A DNA stretch of 64,000 nucleotides from Gammaproteobacteria bacterium (GTDB taxonomy: Bacteria; Pseudomonadota; Gammaproteobacteria; UBA4575), in contig JAPONM010000032.1 of NCBI GenBank assembly GCA_026713925.1, positions 62,001-126,000 on the forward strand, written 5' to 3'. The position numbers and the translations under genes were made by a program. Within the stretch, counting starts at the first letter, position 1, and each line of letters opens with the position of its first letter. Under the pieces are notes generated by a model, which saw only the letters and a list, made by a program, of their open reading frames with translations, made no database searches and had not been told where the DNA came from. Below, piece after piece: positions 22,563 through 31,367 of this stretch.

Positions 22563-22912
22563 TTGGTTTTCTCCAACCCGCTATTTATTTCTCAAACTCA
22601 TAGATCCGAACTACGCTGTGAAACATGCCGACACGCATCAGCTTTCTACGGCTATCGATGTTATCGCAATGACCAACATCAACATTATGTACCTTGTCTT
22701 CATCATCGCCTGTCCTCCACCCGGGTCTATACATAGCAAATTTCAACTGAATTGTCCTGATTTTATGAGATGCTACCTGCTTCCCCATTCAGGGATGTAT
22801 GCCCCACATTTTCTGACACCATGATCTCCCGCAGTTCTCACCAGCAAGCATACAGCGAATCCTCCGTTCAGCATGTGTGTTCGCTGGTACACAGGACAAC
22901 TGTACCCAAAAT
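22563..22912. other. Intergenic space, nothing recognised
   Basis: 350 bases between the small 89-residue gene and the dipeptidase gene. A 67-codon minus-strand frame exists (22585-22788) but has no ribosome site and an atypical composition, so I do not call it. No hairpin or repeat seen. Confidence 0.5.
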
Positions 22913-24070
22913 TCAGTGCATCCTCGCAGGCAAGTTTTCCAGCAAAAGGCGCCTTACGTTATCTCCCATCACTTTTTTTATTTGTGACTCTGTGAACCCT
23001 GCATCCAGCAAAGCCTGGGTCAACACGATCATATGGGCCGCATCAAACGGTGTTTGTACATTACCGTCGAAATCCGAACCCAGAGCAACATGATCTTCGC
23101 CGACCAGATCAGTGACGTAGCGGATGGTATCGACTATACCCTTGACCTGTGAGCTACAGATCGCGTCTGTCCAAAACCCGATTCCAACGACTCCTTTGCT
23201 ATCGGCAACCTGTTTGATTTGCTCGTCAGTGAGGTTTCTTGGAGAGCGATTGCAAATGGCTTGAACACCCGTATGAGTGGCGATTACAGGGCGGGTAGTG
23301 TGTGTGAATATGTCATCAATTAAAGCGGGTGATGCATGGGCGATATCGACAAGAATGCTTAAACGCTCCATTTCCTTCAATACCTTCAGCCCGAAATCCG
23401 TGATGCCTCCTTTTTTGAGGCCGTGTGCGGACCCGCCCAGGCGGTTGTCGAAAAAATGAGCAAAGCCAATAATCCTGACTCCCGCATCAAACAGTCTTTC
23501 AACATTCTCCAGGTCACCTTCCAAGGCATGTCCACCTTCCAGGCTCAGTATCCCGGCAGCAAGTCTATTCCGTGATTGCTTGTCTACAATGAACTGCTGC
23601 AAGTCCTCTTTATATTTGATGATGCGAAAAGATGGTACAGCAGCCTGCAAATCATGGAGTTTTTGTGACTGGTATGCGGCGCGTCCGTACAGGCTGTTCC
23701 ATGTGTACACAGGCCAGCGCTGGACAATGGACAGTAACTTGATGTTGTCCGTGCGGTCATCGTTTTCAAACAAGTTCAGGTTTTTTGGCGACTTGGTGAC
23801 AATGGAGAAAACCTGCAGGCCAAGATTTCCTTGCAGCATGCGAGGGATATCGACGTGACCATACCCATGCCCTTTTTTTAAATCACGAGCCCAGAGCAAG
23901 GAGTCTGCATGCAAGTCAGCAATAAACAGGGAATTGTGGAGCTTGTGCGTATAGGGGTCGATTGCAACCTGATCAAAGTTTGTCGAGTTGCGTTTTGCAT
24001 CCTGATCTCTTGGCATGTAGAAAAAGAAAAAGTAAGCCACGAGCACCGCTGCAAAGAGGACGCCGGACAA
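22913..24070 (-). CDS. Membrane-anchored dipeptidase, peptidase family M19
   Basis: 385 residues. An N-terminal hydrophobic anchor (~2-18, VLFAAVLVAYFFFFYM) puts the enzyme outside the inner membrane. Zinc-site motifs of renal-dipeptidase-like enzymes are in order: DLHADS (~51-56), SLEGGHA (bridging Glu), VDIAHAS, ATHTGV and GSDFDG. The family cleaves dipeptides, including some with a D-residue or beta-lactam. The start is the only in-frame candidate, a TTG at 24070; basic residues encoded just upstream (KLKHGF) hint that translation might begin earlier at a rare codon. It stands alone. Confidence 0.88.
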   Translation of the reverse strand: MSGVLFAAVLVAYFFFFYMPRDQDAKRNSTNFDQVAIDPYTHKLHNSLFIADLHADSLLWARDLKKGHGYGHVDIPRMLQGNLGLQVFSIVTKSPKNLNLFENDDRTDNIKLLSIVQRWPVYTWNSLYGRAAYQSQKLHDLQAAVPSFRIIKYKEDLQQFIVDKQSRNRLAAGILSLEGGHALEGDLENVERLFDAGVRIIGFAHFFDNRLGGSAHGLKKGGITDFGLKVLKEMERLSILVDIAHASPALIDDIFTHTTRPVIATHTGVQAICNRSPRNLTDEQIKQVADSKGVVGIGFWTDAICSSQVKGIVDTIRYVTDLVGEDHVALGSDFDGNVQTPFDAAHMIVLTQALLDAGFTESQIKKVMGDNVRRLLLENLPARMH

Positions 24071-24308
24071 GAAACCGTGCTTGAGTTTACTTTGAGTTGT
24101 GATTTTGGCTTACCCGAGTTCGTAACGTACGCCTATCAATCCTTTTTGATCACTTCCCGCCTGGGTTTGTTCACAATCGGACAATGTGGCCTGTCGTGAG
24201 TTGTTTGTGCTCTATCTCAGGGCTACCACTGCTTCGAAGTCCTCTTGGAACACCAGAACAATACGGGACATAGCATTTGAGCGTGCTTTAAGTGTTAACT
24301 AGGGCTTA

Positions 24309-24836
24309 TCACTTTACAGCACTTTCCTTATACAGGTCCTTTTCATGCACTTCACATAATTTACGGTCCCACGGCATATTTGAAAACCGGTCTAAGATAT
24401 CCAGGCAGAGTTTCGACTCGGTCATAGACCCCAGTGGCTTATTTTGATTGGACAAAATTATCTGAACCGAACGGACCAAGTGTGGCCTAGCGGTCCATCC
24501 GTCAACTTCATGGCGAAGCCAGTTGAGCCAGAGCACCTCAACCTTATCGAAAGGATCCTCGCCTTCAAAGGGTAATTTACCCTGCCGATAGCTCCCCCCA
24601 TCCTGATATCGCCATGCTGCAGCGAGAAGGTCGTGTGCATCCTGAAGCGTTCTGTGATCGTAGCAATTGACTGTTCCCCATGTCTTATGGCGGGAATCTT
24701 CCAGAAGAGATCGTGCAAAATTAGTGTGCCGGTTACAGCTCGATACGATGATACTAAGTGCCTCGTCATAGACTGCATGCTGTTCCCATTGGGAGCCGAT
24801 ATCTTCGTCGTCTTTAAAATACCCTCGAACAATCAT
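24309..24836 (-). CDS. Unknown protein (175 aa)
   Basis: 175 residues, not recognised. Soluble, rich in Trp, Asp and His (WLNWLRHEVDGWTARPHLVR near the middle), without signal or membrane helices. A second frame is open over much of the same stretch, but this one is longest and best balanced. It is the last gene before the island's left border at 25051; no partner is apparent. Confidence 0.5.
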   Translation of the reverse strand: MIVRGYFKDDEDIGSQWEQHAVYDEALSIIVSSCNRHTNFARSLLEDSRHKTWGTVNCYDHRTLQDAHDLLAAAWRYQDGGSYRQGKLPFEGEDPFDKVEVLWLNWLRHEVDGWTARPHLVRSVQIILSNQNKPLGSMTESKLCLDILDRFSNMPWDRKLCEVHEKDLYKESAVK

Positions 24837-25050
24837 TGAAGGCTTTCTTTATCATTGAGTAGGTGTTTCAAAAGCTGGATTTCCAGTGTAAGCGATACAT
24901 TCTTTTATCTTCTACCTTGATAATAATACAACTCAAACTCCCTTGAAATTCATTGGACAATCAAACGGTGAAATTGTGCATACCTTCTAGGAGAGAACTT
25001 AGCAGCGATTTCCTTGAACCATCAGCCATCCTTTACAGGGCGTTTTCAGA

Positions 25051-25094
25051 TTTCTTCGGACATTCTCGGGCTGTTCAAATGGAGCCATAACCGG
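25051..25094. repeat. Left attachment repeat (copy of tRNA-Thr 3' end)
   Basis: 44 bases matching 55198-55242 with three substitutions and one missing base. The pair share TTTCTTCGGAC, CTGTTCAAATGGAG and CATAACCGG. At the right copy this segment includes the last 16 bases of the tRNA-Thr gene including its CCA, so this is the expected left border of an element integrated into that tRNA. Confidence 0.85.
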
Positions 25095-25143
25095 CAGGCT
25101 ACGCGACTCCGGTATCAGGCGGCTAAAGCAAAATAACCGACAT

Positions 25144-25902
25144 ATGCTGGAGATTTTCATGCCTGACGGATTGCAGAAATTTGGTGACGGATGGAAGGTG
25201 TCCGTTCGCGTGAGACCCATCCATGCAAATATCCGCCATATGCTCGGCAAATCCGACGAGTGGAATACGGAAGAACTGGGCATACCGATAAGCTCGGCGC
25301 ATGTTGGTTATGCCATCTCTTCCTTTTCCGCGAGGCTGTTGAGACACATCGAACGTCTCGGTGCTTCCTTCAACGAAGAGGAACGCAGAAGCTTCATGGC
25401 CATCTTGCGCTATTCCGGCTACTTGATGGGAATCCCAGAATCCATACTGTTTCGCGATGAGCAGGAGGCGCTTGAGATTTTCAAGATCGGCGGCCTTTGT
25501 GAACCTCCCCCCTCGATGGAGTCAATCGAACTCGCTTCGTCACTGATCAATTCCGCTCCTTTATTCCTGCACAAGACGGGAGCGGACCGCAGGAAACTGG
25601 CGAACTACATTTGGCAAGTTTCACGTGCGTTGATCGGTGATACTCTCGCAGACGAACTCATGTTTCCTAAACACTCAACCCTGGGTGTCCTCTTCAAGTT
25701 TCGGTTGTTGAACCGGATTGAGCTGATCATGAACAGGCTGAACCCGAAAGCTTACGAGGCCAGCAATAACTTGACTGCGATACTCGATGTATCTATGACA
25801 AGACAGGGATCAGCTACAAGCTACCGGACCATATATACGCCGAACAATCCAGCAAATGGTAGGAAGAAATCCTGTTACATTGCCTGGTTATTCCCAAATT
25901 GA
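25144..25902 (+). CDS. MpaB/rubber-oxygenase-like (DUF2236) protein, 5'-truncated
   Basis: 252 residues from ATG 25144. VRPIHANIRHML, the G-x-P segment ELGIPISSAHVGYAI and AILRYSGYLMGIPES fit the DUF2236 family of heme oxygenase-like enzymes (MpaB, latex-clearing protein). The frame is open without a stop leftward to the att repeat and still resembles the family there (GRLRDSGIRRLKQ), but the N-terminal third is missing. The gene appears cut exactly at the island border. As it stands it is probably non-functional. It is the only plus-strand gene in the left part of the island. Confidence 0.6.
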   Translation: MLEIFMPDGLQKFGDGWKVSVRVRPIHANIRHMLGKSDEWNTEELGIPISSAHVGYAISSFSARLLRHIERLGASFNEEERRSFMAILRYSGYLMGIPESILFRDEQEALEIFKIGGLCEPPPSMESIELASSLINSAPLFLHKTGADRRKLANYIWQVSRALIGDTLADELMFPKHSTLGVLFKFRLLNRIELIMNRLNPKAYEASNNLTAILDVSMTRQGSATSYRTIYTPNNPANGRKKSCYIAWLFPN

Positions 25903-25933
25903 TACTTGCCTGAAAATTCATGTGCCTACATCT

Positions 25934-25946
25934 GCCATAACCGGCA
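25934..25946. repeat. Possible third tRNA-end-like repeat
   Basis: GCCATAACCGGCA here is identical to 25084-25096 within the left att copy. The following bases (TCGAATCGAT) weakly recall the T-arm of tRNA-Thr. The two copies flank the truncated DUF2236 gene. It may be the scar of a separate small insertion; thirteen bases is little evidence. Confidence 0.25.
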
Positions 25947-26139
25947 TCGAATCGATACGATATCCAGTACTTCAGATACTACCGGTGAATAATATGGGAT
26001 GTAATTGGACACTATTGGACAGCTTAAATAGCTGTCTTGGTAATTGAAAGGAAGCGTAACTTACTGCATTTAAAGTAATTTGTTGATGCACATTTTATAG
26101 TTGGCACTCGCCTAGTCAATCATACTTTCATGGGTTAAC

Positions 26140-27381
26140 CTATGTTATAGGTTCAGAAGTATGAAGTTGTATTAGCTTAAAGGAAAGATTTGGCCGTCCG
26201 ACAGCCTTGCATCCCTGTATGAGGCTTTCAAGAAAATTAGTTTTTGTCATAAGGCCATCGACTGCCTCTACCACTCTGTTCTCTTTTCGATAACTTTCCA
26301 CTTTTGTTCCAAGTAAGTTGTCATAAAACTCTCCATAAAGCCTGTCTCGCCCAATATAGTAAAGAACTTCCAGGTCGGAAACTTTCTCTAAAGTCAATCT
26401 ATTCAACAAGTCCTTGATTACTTCTTGCTCGATTAAGCTTGTTTCCATCGCTAATTCGATATAGTTCGAGATTGGCTGAGTTCGCCCAGAATGCTCTGTG
26501 ACTGATTTATTCTTACATGGCGCGTAAGCCGAATGTAATTTCGCCCATGAATTCACAACAAAAATTACATCCTCATCACTCAAATAGGTGAGATCTTTTT
26601 CCAACCCCACGAGTGAAGATAGCCCACGTGAATTTCTGATCTTAGTTACAGCAGTTGAAAATTTAGTGCTGCTAATACTATAGCGGTCCATTACTGCCTG
26701 CTTAGCTTGGATAAAGCAGTCTCTACACCAGTTACTGTGGTTTCCTAACAAATTGGCAATGTTTTTAATGTCATTTCTTGAGCACTCACGAGTGTGGCTG
26801 TCCGTTTTACGTTCATCTGCAAGCTCAAGTACACGGTTTCTTAAATTCTCTAAAATTTTACGCATTGCCTTAAGGCTTGATCGAATCTGATATAGATTGG
26901 CAAGGGAAAGTTTTGCAAGGCTTCTATCTGATGGTAGCATTTCTGAATAGCGAAACCCTTGCCCATTTTTATCTACTCTGTCCAAACTTGTGACATAAGT
27001 CTCAAGTTCGGCTAACAAATTTCGTATTGCCTCATCACCAATAGCACAGTTTCGTAGATGTACCCAGTGTGAATAAATGTCGTGGCTCAAATTATGGTGT
27101 TCTTCTACCACACCCATTTCATGTAGCTTGTTAATAGAAAACTTCAAGGCAAGTTCTAGGGCATGACGACTGGTATAGAGAATTGGCAAAACAAGTGTGT
27201 CCCTACTTAGCATCATTTGATTATCAATAACTGCAGATGCAAGCGTAATTGCAGCTTCAATGTAGCCGTCAATATAGTTTTCTTCATCTCCTTGCTTGCC
27301 AATTAATGCATTCCACTTCCTGTCACAGCCCAATTCGAAGAATGGATCTTTACTGGGTAGTCCATCGGGCTCTTTATTCAT
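26140..27381 (-). CDS. Unknown protein (413 aa), partner of the helicase-nuclease
   Basis: 413 residues, mostly helical and soluble, not recognised. The segment YTSRHALELALKFSINKLHE, followed by HNLSHDIYSHWVHLR, recalls HEPN or HEPN-like helical bundles, but no firm catalytic R-x4-6-H motif is seen. A possible zinc pair lies in WCRDCF. The gene begins 91 bases after the end of the 1118-residue helicase-nuclease on the same strand and probably shares its transcript. No function is assigned. Confidence 0.65.
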   Translation of the reverse strand: MNKEPDGLPSKDPFFELGCDRKWNALIGKQGDEENYIDGYIEAAITLASAVIDNQMMLSRDTLVLPILYTSRHALELALKFSINKLHEMGVVEEHHNLSHDIYSHWVHLRNCAIGDEAIRNLLAELETYVTSLDRVDKNGQGFRYSEMLPSDRSLAKLSLANLYQIRSSLKAMRKILENLRNRVLELADERKTDSHTRECSRNDIKNIANLLGNHSNWCRDCFIQAKQAVMDRYSISSTKFSTAVTKIRNSRGLSSLVGLEKDLTYLSDEDVIFVVNSWAKLHSAYAPCKNKSVTEHSGRTQPISNYIELAMETSLIEQEVIKDLLNRLTLEKVSDLEVLYYIGRDRLYGEFYDNLLGTKVESYRKENRVVEAVDGLMTKTNFLESLIQGCKAVGRPNLSFKLIQLHTSEPIT

Positions 27382-27472
27382 GGTTTACTTGTAAACTCGT
27401 TGTTTAAGTTAAAAGTGTGACTGTTATACATCCATCTATCATGAGTAGTACCTTAAGAACTCTTACAAGAAG

Positions 27473-30400
27473 CTAAATGTTTTGAGATCTCTCAAGCCAA
27501 AGTTTTACCTTACCTACACAATCATCCAGTTCATCTCGCACTTCATATACCCAAAACCGCAGCACATCCCAACCCAACTCATAAAGACGTTGATTACGTA
27601 TCTGATCTCGTCTACACAGTTCACCTGTCCAGTTTCTGTGATAGCGTTCACCATCGACTTCTACATCTAATCTTCTATCTCCATCGACGACTGCGAGATC
27701 CAATAAGTATTGCTCTATCGAATATTGTGGAATCGTTTTAATACCGGTGCCGTAAAGTGCCTCATAAAGAATGACCTCCCAATCTGAAACTTTGGAACGG
27801 TCAATTGACTCTGGATACATTGGGCCAAACTCGTTAGTCTGTGCTGTAGCCATTGCCGCTAGAGACACCTCACTTAACTGATCGACATAACGTGCAAATT
27901 TTTCAAGATAATTCACACCACAGTTTCTTGTTGCTGTTTGGTCACCAACTACCAACAGCATGGCACGAGCACGGGTAATCGCCACATTAAACAGATTATG
28001 ATTATTCTTTAAGAAGTTTAGAGACTGTCTCACTGTGCCCTCAGATATAACGGGTGAGAAAATCATCAGGTCACGCTCATCACCCTGGAATCGATGCACA
28101 GTGTCACTAAGAAATTCTGCATCATCCAGTGGACGTTGTAACTCATCATACTGGGAACATAGTTCTTTGATTACATTTGCCTGTGCTCGAAATGGGCTCA
28201 CCACACCAATCGATCCTTTATACCCTTGTTCCAGCAACAATCGCTTTAACTCAAGCAGGACAGCTTCTGCTTCTTTCTGATTGACTGCACTGCCTGCATC
28301 AGGACGTGTCGTTTGTCCTTTCACATCAATCCATCGTACTCCGGGCTCTTTAAGTTTGTTACTGCCAAGTAATTTAAGTTGGTCATATCGCGTTGCAATA
28401 CGAAGACGCCCTTCATAGAAGAACTTGTTTGAGAAGTTAATGATGTCTGCATGAGACCGGTGATGATCTTTAAGGTCTACAATATCCTCACTTTCTGCAT
28501 ATGATTGCGCCATTTCGAAAAGAGAATTCGTGACATAGGCCCACTGCAAGTAATCATTCACAAGATCAAAACGTTCCAGCAGCTTCTGATCTTGGCGTTT
28601 TTGAATCCTGCTGATATGTGATAGTTGCTGTCGGTCTCCAATAATTACGGCATGTTTCGCGCGATACAGCAATGGTAATGCAGATGCAATGTCACATTGA
28701 CTTGCCTCATCAAATACAACTAGATCATAGTATCCAGCAGTAAATGGCAATTTCCCTCTTGCAGAAAGAGAAGTTACTGCCCAACAAGGCAAGAGTTGCG
28801 ATACTTTTTTATTCAGAGAGTAGTATTTTTGCCATACAGACTTTGAAGTTCGCCCGTCTCGTGAATCGATGACCATTTTAATTGCTGCTGCATACTGGGA
28901 CAGTAACTGCCTGTTTTCCTTGTTCAGTTTTGCAGCATGGACTTTTAACCAGCTAGCCCATAAGCGATTTGAGTTATCTGCAATCTCACTGAGCATTTCT
29001 CGGTGTCTCTGATTAAGCGACTCTAACGAGTCTCCTGTCTGCAGCTCATGGAGTAATTGAAAATATTTAGATACTTTCCCGATTTCAGCGAGTCGATCTT
29101 CGATTTGTTCTGCGAATCCCAAGTACTGTTGAAGTCCTGTTTCCCCTGTCATCTCAGTTGGAAGCGATAAACCAATATTTGTTAATGATTCGTTCAGCAG
29201 CTTGAATTCATTTACCAGTTGTAAAATCCGTGATTTCTTTATGGACAGCCATATAAGACGATCAAATAAACTCTGTTTAGTTTTTTCTGCTCTTAGAAGA
29301 GCATTGAAAAAGCTCTCGAAGTTGCATCTCCAATCTTTGTCAAGGTTTTTCCTGATAAACTGAAACAGTTCGGTGCCAAGTGTGGGACGTAAGTATTCTA
29401 CGGACTGTTCAAGGCTATCGACTTCGTTCCTTAGATGAATCACTCTGTCTAGTGCAGCACTGATTTCTGCCATCTTTTCTACAAGCTTTTTATGTTCGGT
29501 CAATACAGCTTCATAATCTTGCATTTCATCTGGCCCTGCAGTAGCAGATAGCAACTCCTGCACATAATCACTCAACTTCTGCTGATATTCATTCGAACCC
29601 GTTCGAAGTAATATCGGACGCGGCCCCAAGCTATTGACCCTTGTTTCAACAACATCCACTGCCTTGTTGTTTTTGCTTGCAAACAGTACTTTCCTGTTCT
29701 GCCAAGCCGCATTTACCAAGAGATTGGTCACAACTTGAGATTTGCCAGTTCCCGGTGGGCCGGTAATAATCGTCAGTGGCTTGGTTAAAGAATATTGTAT
29801 AGCCTGCCTCTGCTCTGTATTCATGGGAAGGACTTCAAGCAAGGACATAGTTTCGTTTGTTACTAGCTCGCTCTTGGGGATACTGTTGTTGATCAACTTG
29901 CCAAGTATCGAGTGTGCAAATTCTGATTCATTCAGCTTGCCCAACTCTCGAAGCTCATTCTCCAGACCTTGTGTGTAAGGTTTTCGCTCAGCCGACACCA
30001 GCACAGCACGGTTATAGATGCCTGCTTCATTCAGATTATGAATTGGAGGTATGTCAGGCAAGTCACTTCCATCACAGGCTTCATGCCATGGCCACTCTCT
30101 GCGAATAACAAAAAGCCTTTGTGCCACTTCGTCCAGTTCAGGCACTTCTGCATCGGCGTTTGCAAATCCCAACTCTTTTTCAAGCTGGACTAGCTCATCC
30201 ATGAGAGTGTTGCGGTCCGCATTTGAGAATCGTTGCAGCACTGCTGTATTGATCATCGGGTAATCACTCAATACCGATGCAGGACCGCGATTGTCGGGAT
30301 GCTCAAATTGAACAGGAAGATAGAGAACCGGCTCAAGCCGATAGATTGGCTCTCCTCTTTTTGAGGTGAATCGATGAATACATATCGGATAGCCAAGATA

Positions 30401-30829
30401 AAGTACCTTGGCACTACGGTCCCGTTGCATCGATGCGAGCAAGGATGCAGGACCGGGCTCTTGCAGTAGGTTGTTTATTCCATCCAGCGGTACTGTATCC
30501 AATGCCACATAATCGTAGTCATACTGGCTTCTGGCCCAAGTGCTGACTTCAGCCAAGTCGTCCTGACCAAGGCATGCTAGATAGTACCGACACAGTCGGG
30601 CTAAAGGCGTATCCGAAAATCCGAGAGCTGGTCCTTCTGATTTCTGATGTGGTGTTTGATTGATTGGCCACCACTTGTAGGTGGTGTCCTGCTCAAATTG
30701 ATGACGCAGCTGGTTATGAAGGAGCCGATTTATTTCGTGACGATCAGCATTCAGCTTAGTAGCCAATTGACTGGCCTTTTGGCCAGGATTTTCAGTGAGC
30801 TCGTCTACTAAACTCTGTTTCAGTTCCAT
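27473..30829 (-). CDS. Superfamily 1 DNA2/NAM7-like helicase with Vsr/DUF559-type nuclease domain
   Basis: 1118 residues. The N-terminus (~1-50) looks like a winged helix (PGQKASQLATKLNADRHEIN). The helicase has Walker A GPPGTGKSQ (~355), motif II VVFDEASQ (~700), motif III GDRQQL, SPFRAQ and the motif VI region NVAITRARAML. A coiled-coil insert (~430-650) separates the two motor halves. The last ~100 residues (YLLDLAV, LDVEVDGERYHR, GWDVLRFW) form a PD-(D/E)xK fold as in DUF559/Vsr. Helicase-Vsr proteins occur in several phage-defence systems; I cannot name which. It lies 133 bases after the Type ISP fragment and 91 before the 413-residue gene. Confidence 0.88.
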   Translation of the reverse strand: MELKQSLVDELTENPGQKASQLATKLNADRHEINRLLHNQLRHQFEQDTTYKWWPINQTPHQKSEGPALGFSDTPLARLCRYYLACLGQDDLAEVSTWARSQYDYDYVALDTVPLDGINNLLQEPGPASLLASMQRDRSAKVLYLGYPICIHRFTSKRGEPIYRLEPVLYLPVQFEHPDNRGPASVLSDYPMINTAVLQRFSNADRNTLMDELVQLEKELGFANADAEVPELDEVAQRLFVIRREWPWHEACDGSDLPDIPPIHNLNEAGIYNRAVLVSAERKPYTQGLENELRELGKLNESEFAHSILGKLINNSIPKSELVTNETMSLLEVLPMNTEQRQAIQYSLTKPLTIITGPPGTGKSQVVTNLLVNAAWQNRKVLFASKNNKAVDVVETRVNSLGPRPILLRTGSNEYQQKLSDYVQELLSATAGPDEMQDYEAVLTEHKKLVEKMAEISAALDRVIHLRNEVDSLEQSVEYLRPTLGTELFQFIRKNLDKDWRCNFESFFNALLRAEKTKQSLFDRLIWLSIKKSRILQLVNEFKLLNESLTNIGLSLPTEMTGETGLQQYLGFAEQIEDRLAEIGKVSKYFQLLHELQTGDSLESLNQRHREMLSEIADNSNRLWASWLKVHAAKLNKENRQLLSQYAAAIKMVIDSRDGRTSKSVWQKYYSLNKKVSQLLPCWAVTSLSARGKLPFTAGYYDLVVFDEASQCDIASALPLLYRAKHAVIIGDRQQLSHISRIQKRQDQKLLERFDLVNDYLQWAYVTNSLFEMAQSYAESEDIVDLKDHHRSHADIINFSNKFFYEGRLRIATRYDQLKLLGSNKLKEPGVRWIDVKGQTTRPDAGSAVNQKEAEAVLLELKRLLLEQGYKGSIGVVSPFRAQANVIKELCSQYDELQRPLDDAEFLSDTVHRFQGDERDLMIFSPVISEGTVRQSLNFLKNNHNLFNVAITRARAMLLVVGDQTATRNCGVNYLEKFARYVDQLSEVSLAAMATAQTNEFGPMYPESIDRSKVSDWEVILYEALYGTGIKTIPQYSIEQYLLDLAVVDGDRRLDVEVDGERYHRNWTGELCRRDQIRNQRLYELGWDVLRFWVYEVRDELDDCVGKVKLWLERSQNI

Positions 30830-30859
30830 GAAATATTCTCATTATTCTTAATAGCAAAT

Positions 30860-30870
30860 GGTGTAATTAC
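30860..30870 (-). promoter_or_regulatory. Short motif shared with the Hsp90-like gene upstream region
   Basis: GGTGTAATTAC (plus strand) lies 30 bases upstream of the helicase start. The same 11 bases occur at 45354-45364, 29 bases before the Hsp90-like start, in the same orientation. A related GTGTAATTGC follows at ~30897. It could be a shared operator or -10 element, but in AT-rich DNA chance is possible. Confidence 0.25.
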
Positions 30871-30962
30871 AATTACATCTCAAATTTCATGTTCCAGTGT
30901 AATTGCAAATTTAAGTCATGAGTCAGACTTGACCTACAAGATCCAGTAGGCTTATCGGAAAT

Positions 30963-31352
30963 TCAGACATACCCACCTGTCTGGTTTGCGGTGCTTTGAA
31001 TATCCTTCAGGTCACCAAATAGCTCCGGTAGGCCTTCTATGGTTCGAAATGTTTCAACGCTTAGAAAAACAATTCGACAAATTGCAGTGATTATATCTTT
31101 AGGGTCATCAAACCAGCCGTTGGGATCATTCACGATACCGCTATGTGTATCCCTAGTTATCCTGTAACGATCAATGAACCATCCCAGTGGAGTACGGCCA
31201 TTGACTTCATAGTGATGTGCTTCTGCAGGAATACCTTCCAGGCGAATATGGTCATTTACAATAAGTGCTGATTTCTCGTCATCAGCGAACCGCATGGCTT
31301 TATGTCCAACCAAGTAATGCTCCGGCCGTAGTTCCTCGAGTTGGGTATGCAC
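30963..31352 (-). pseudogene. C-terminal fragment of the Type ISP enzyme, separated by an amber codon
   Basis: In the same frame as the large gene upstream, directly after its TAG at 31368-31370. The reading continues YPLEVVHTQLEELRPEH, then KAMRF, IVNDHIRLEGIP, AHHYEVNGRTPLGWFIDRY and SGIVNDPNGW. These are the conserved end of Type ISP and related helicase-methylase proteins (IP-x-EA-xx-Y-x-VNGR, DRY, SGI-x-NDPN-x-W). A GTG at 31350-31352 could restart translation, giving 129 residues, but with no clear ribosome site. Read together with the main gene it completes a protein of ~1590 residues. Confidence 0.85.
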
Positions 31353-31367
31353 AACTTCAAGCGGGTA

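Noticed and set aside
22585-22788. 67-codon minus-strand frame between the 89-residue gene and the dipeptidase
   Set aside because: Composition unlike protein, no ribosome site, no neighbour coupling.
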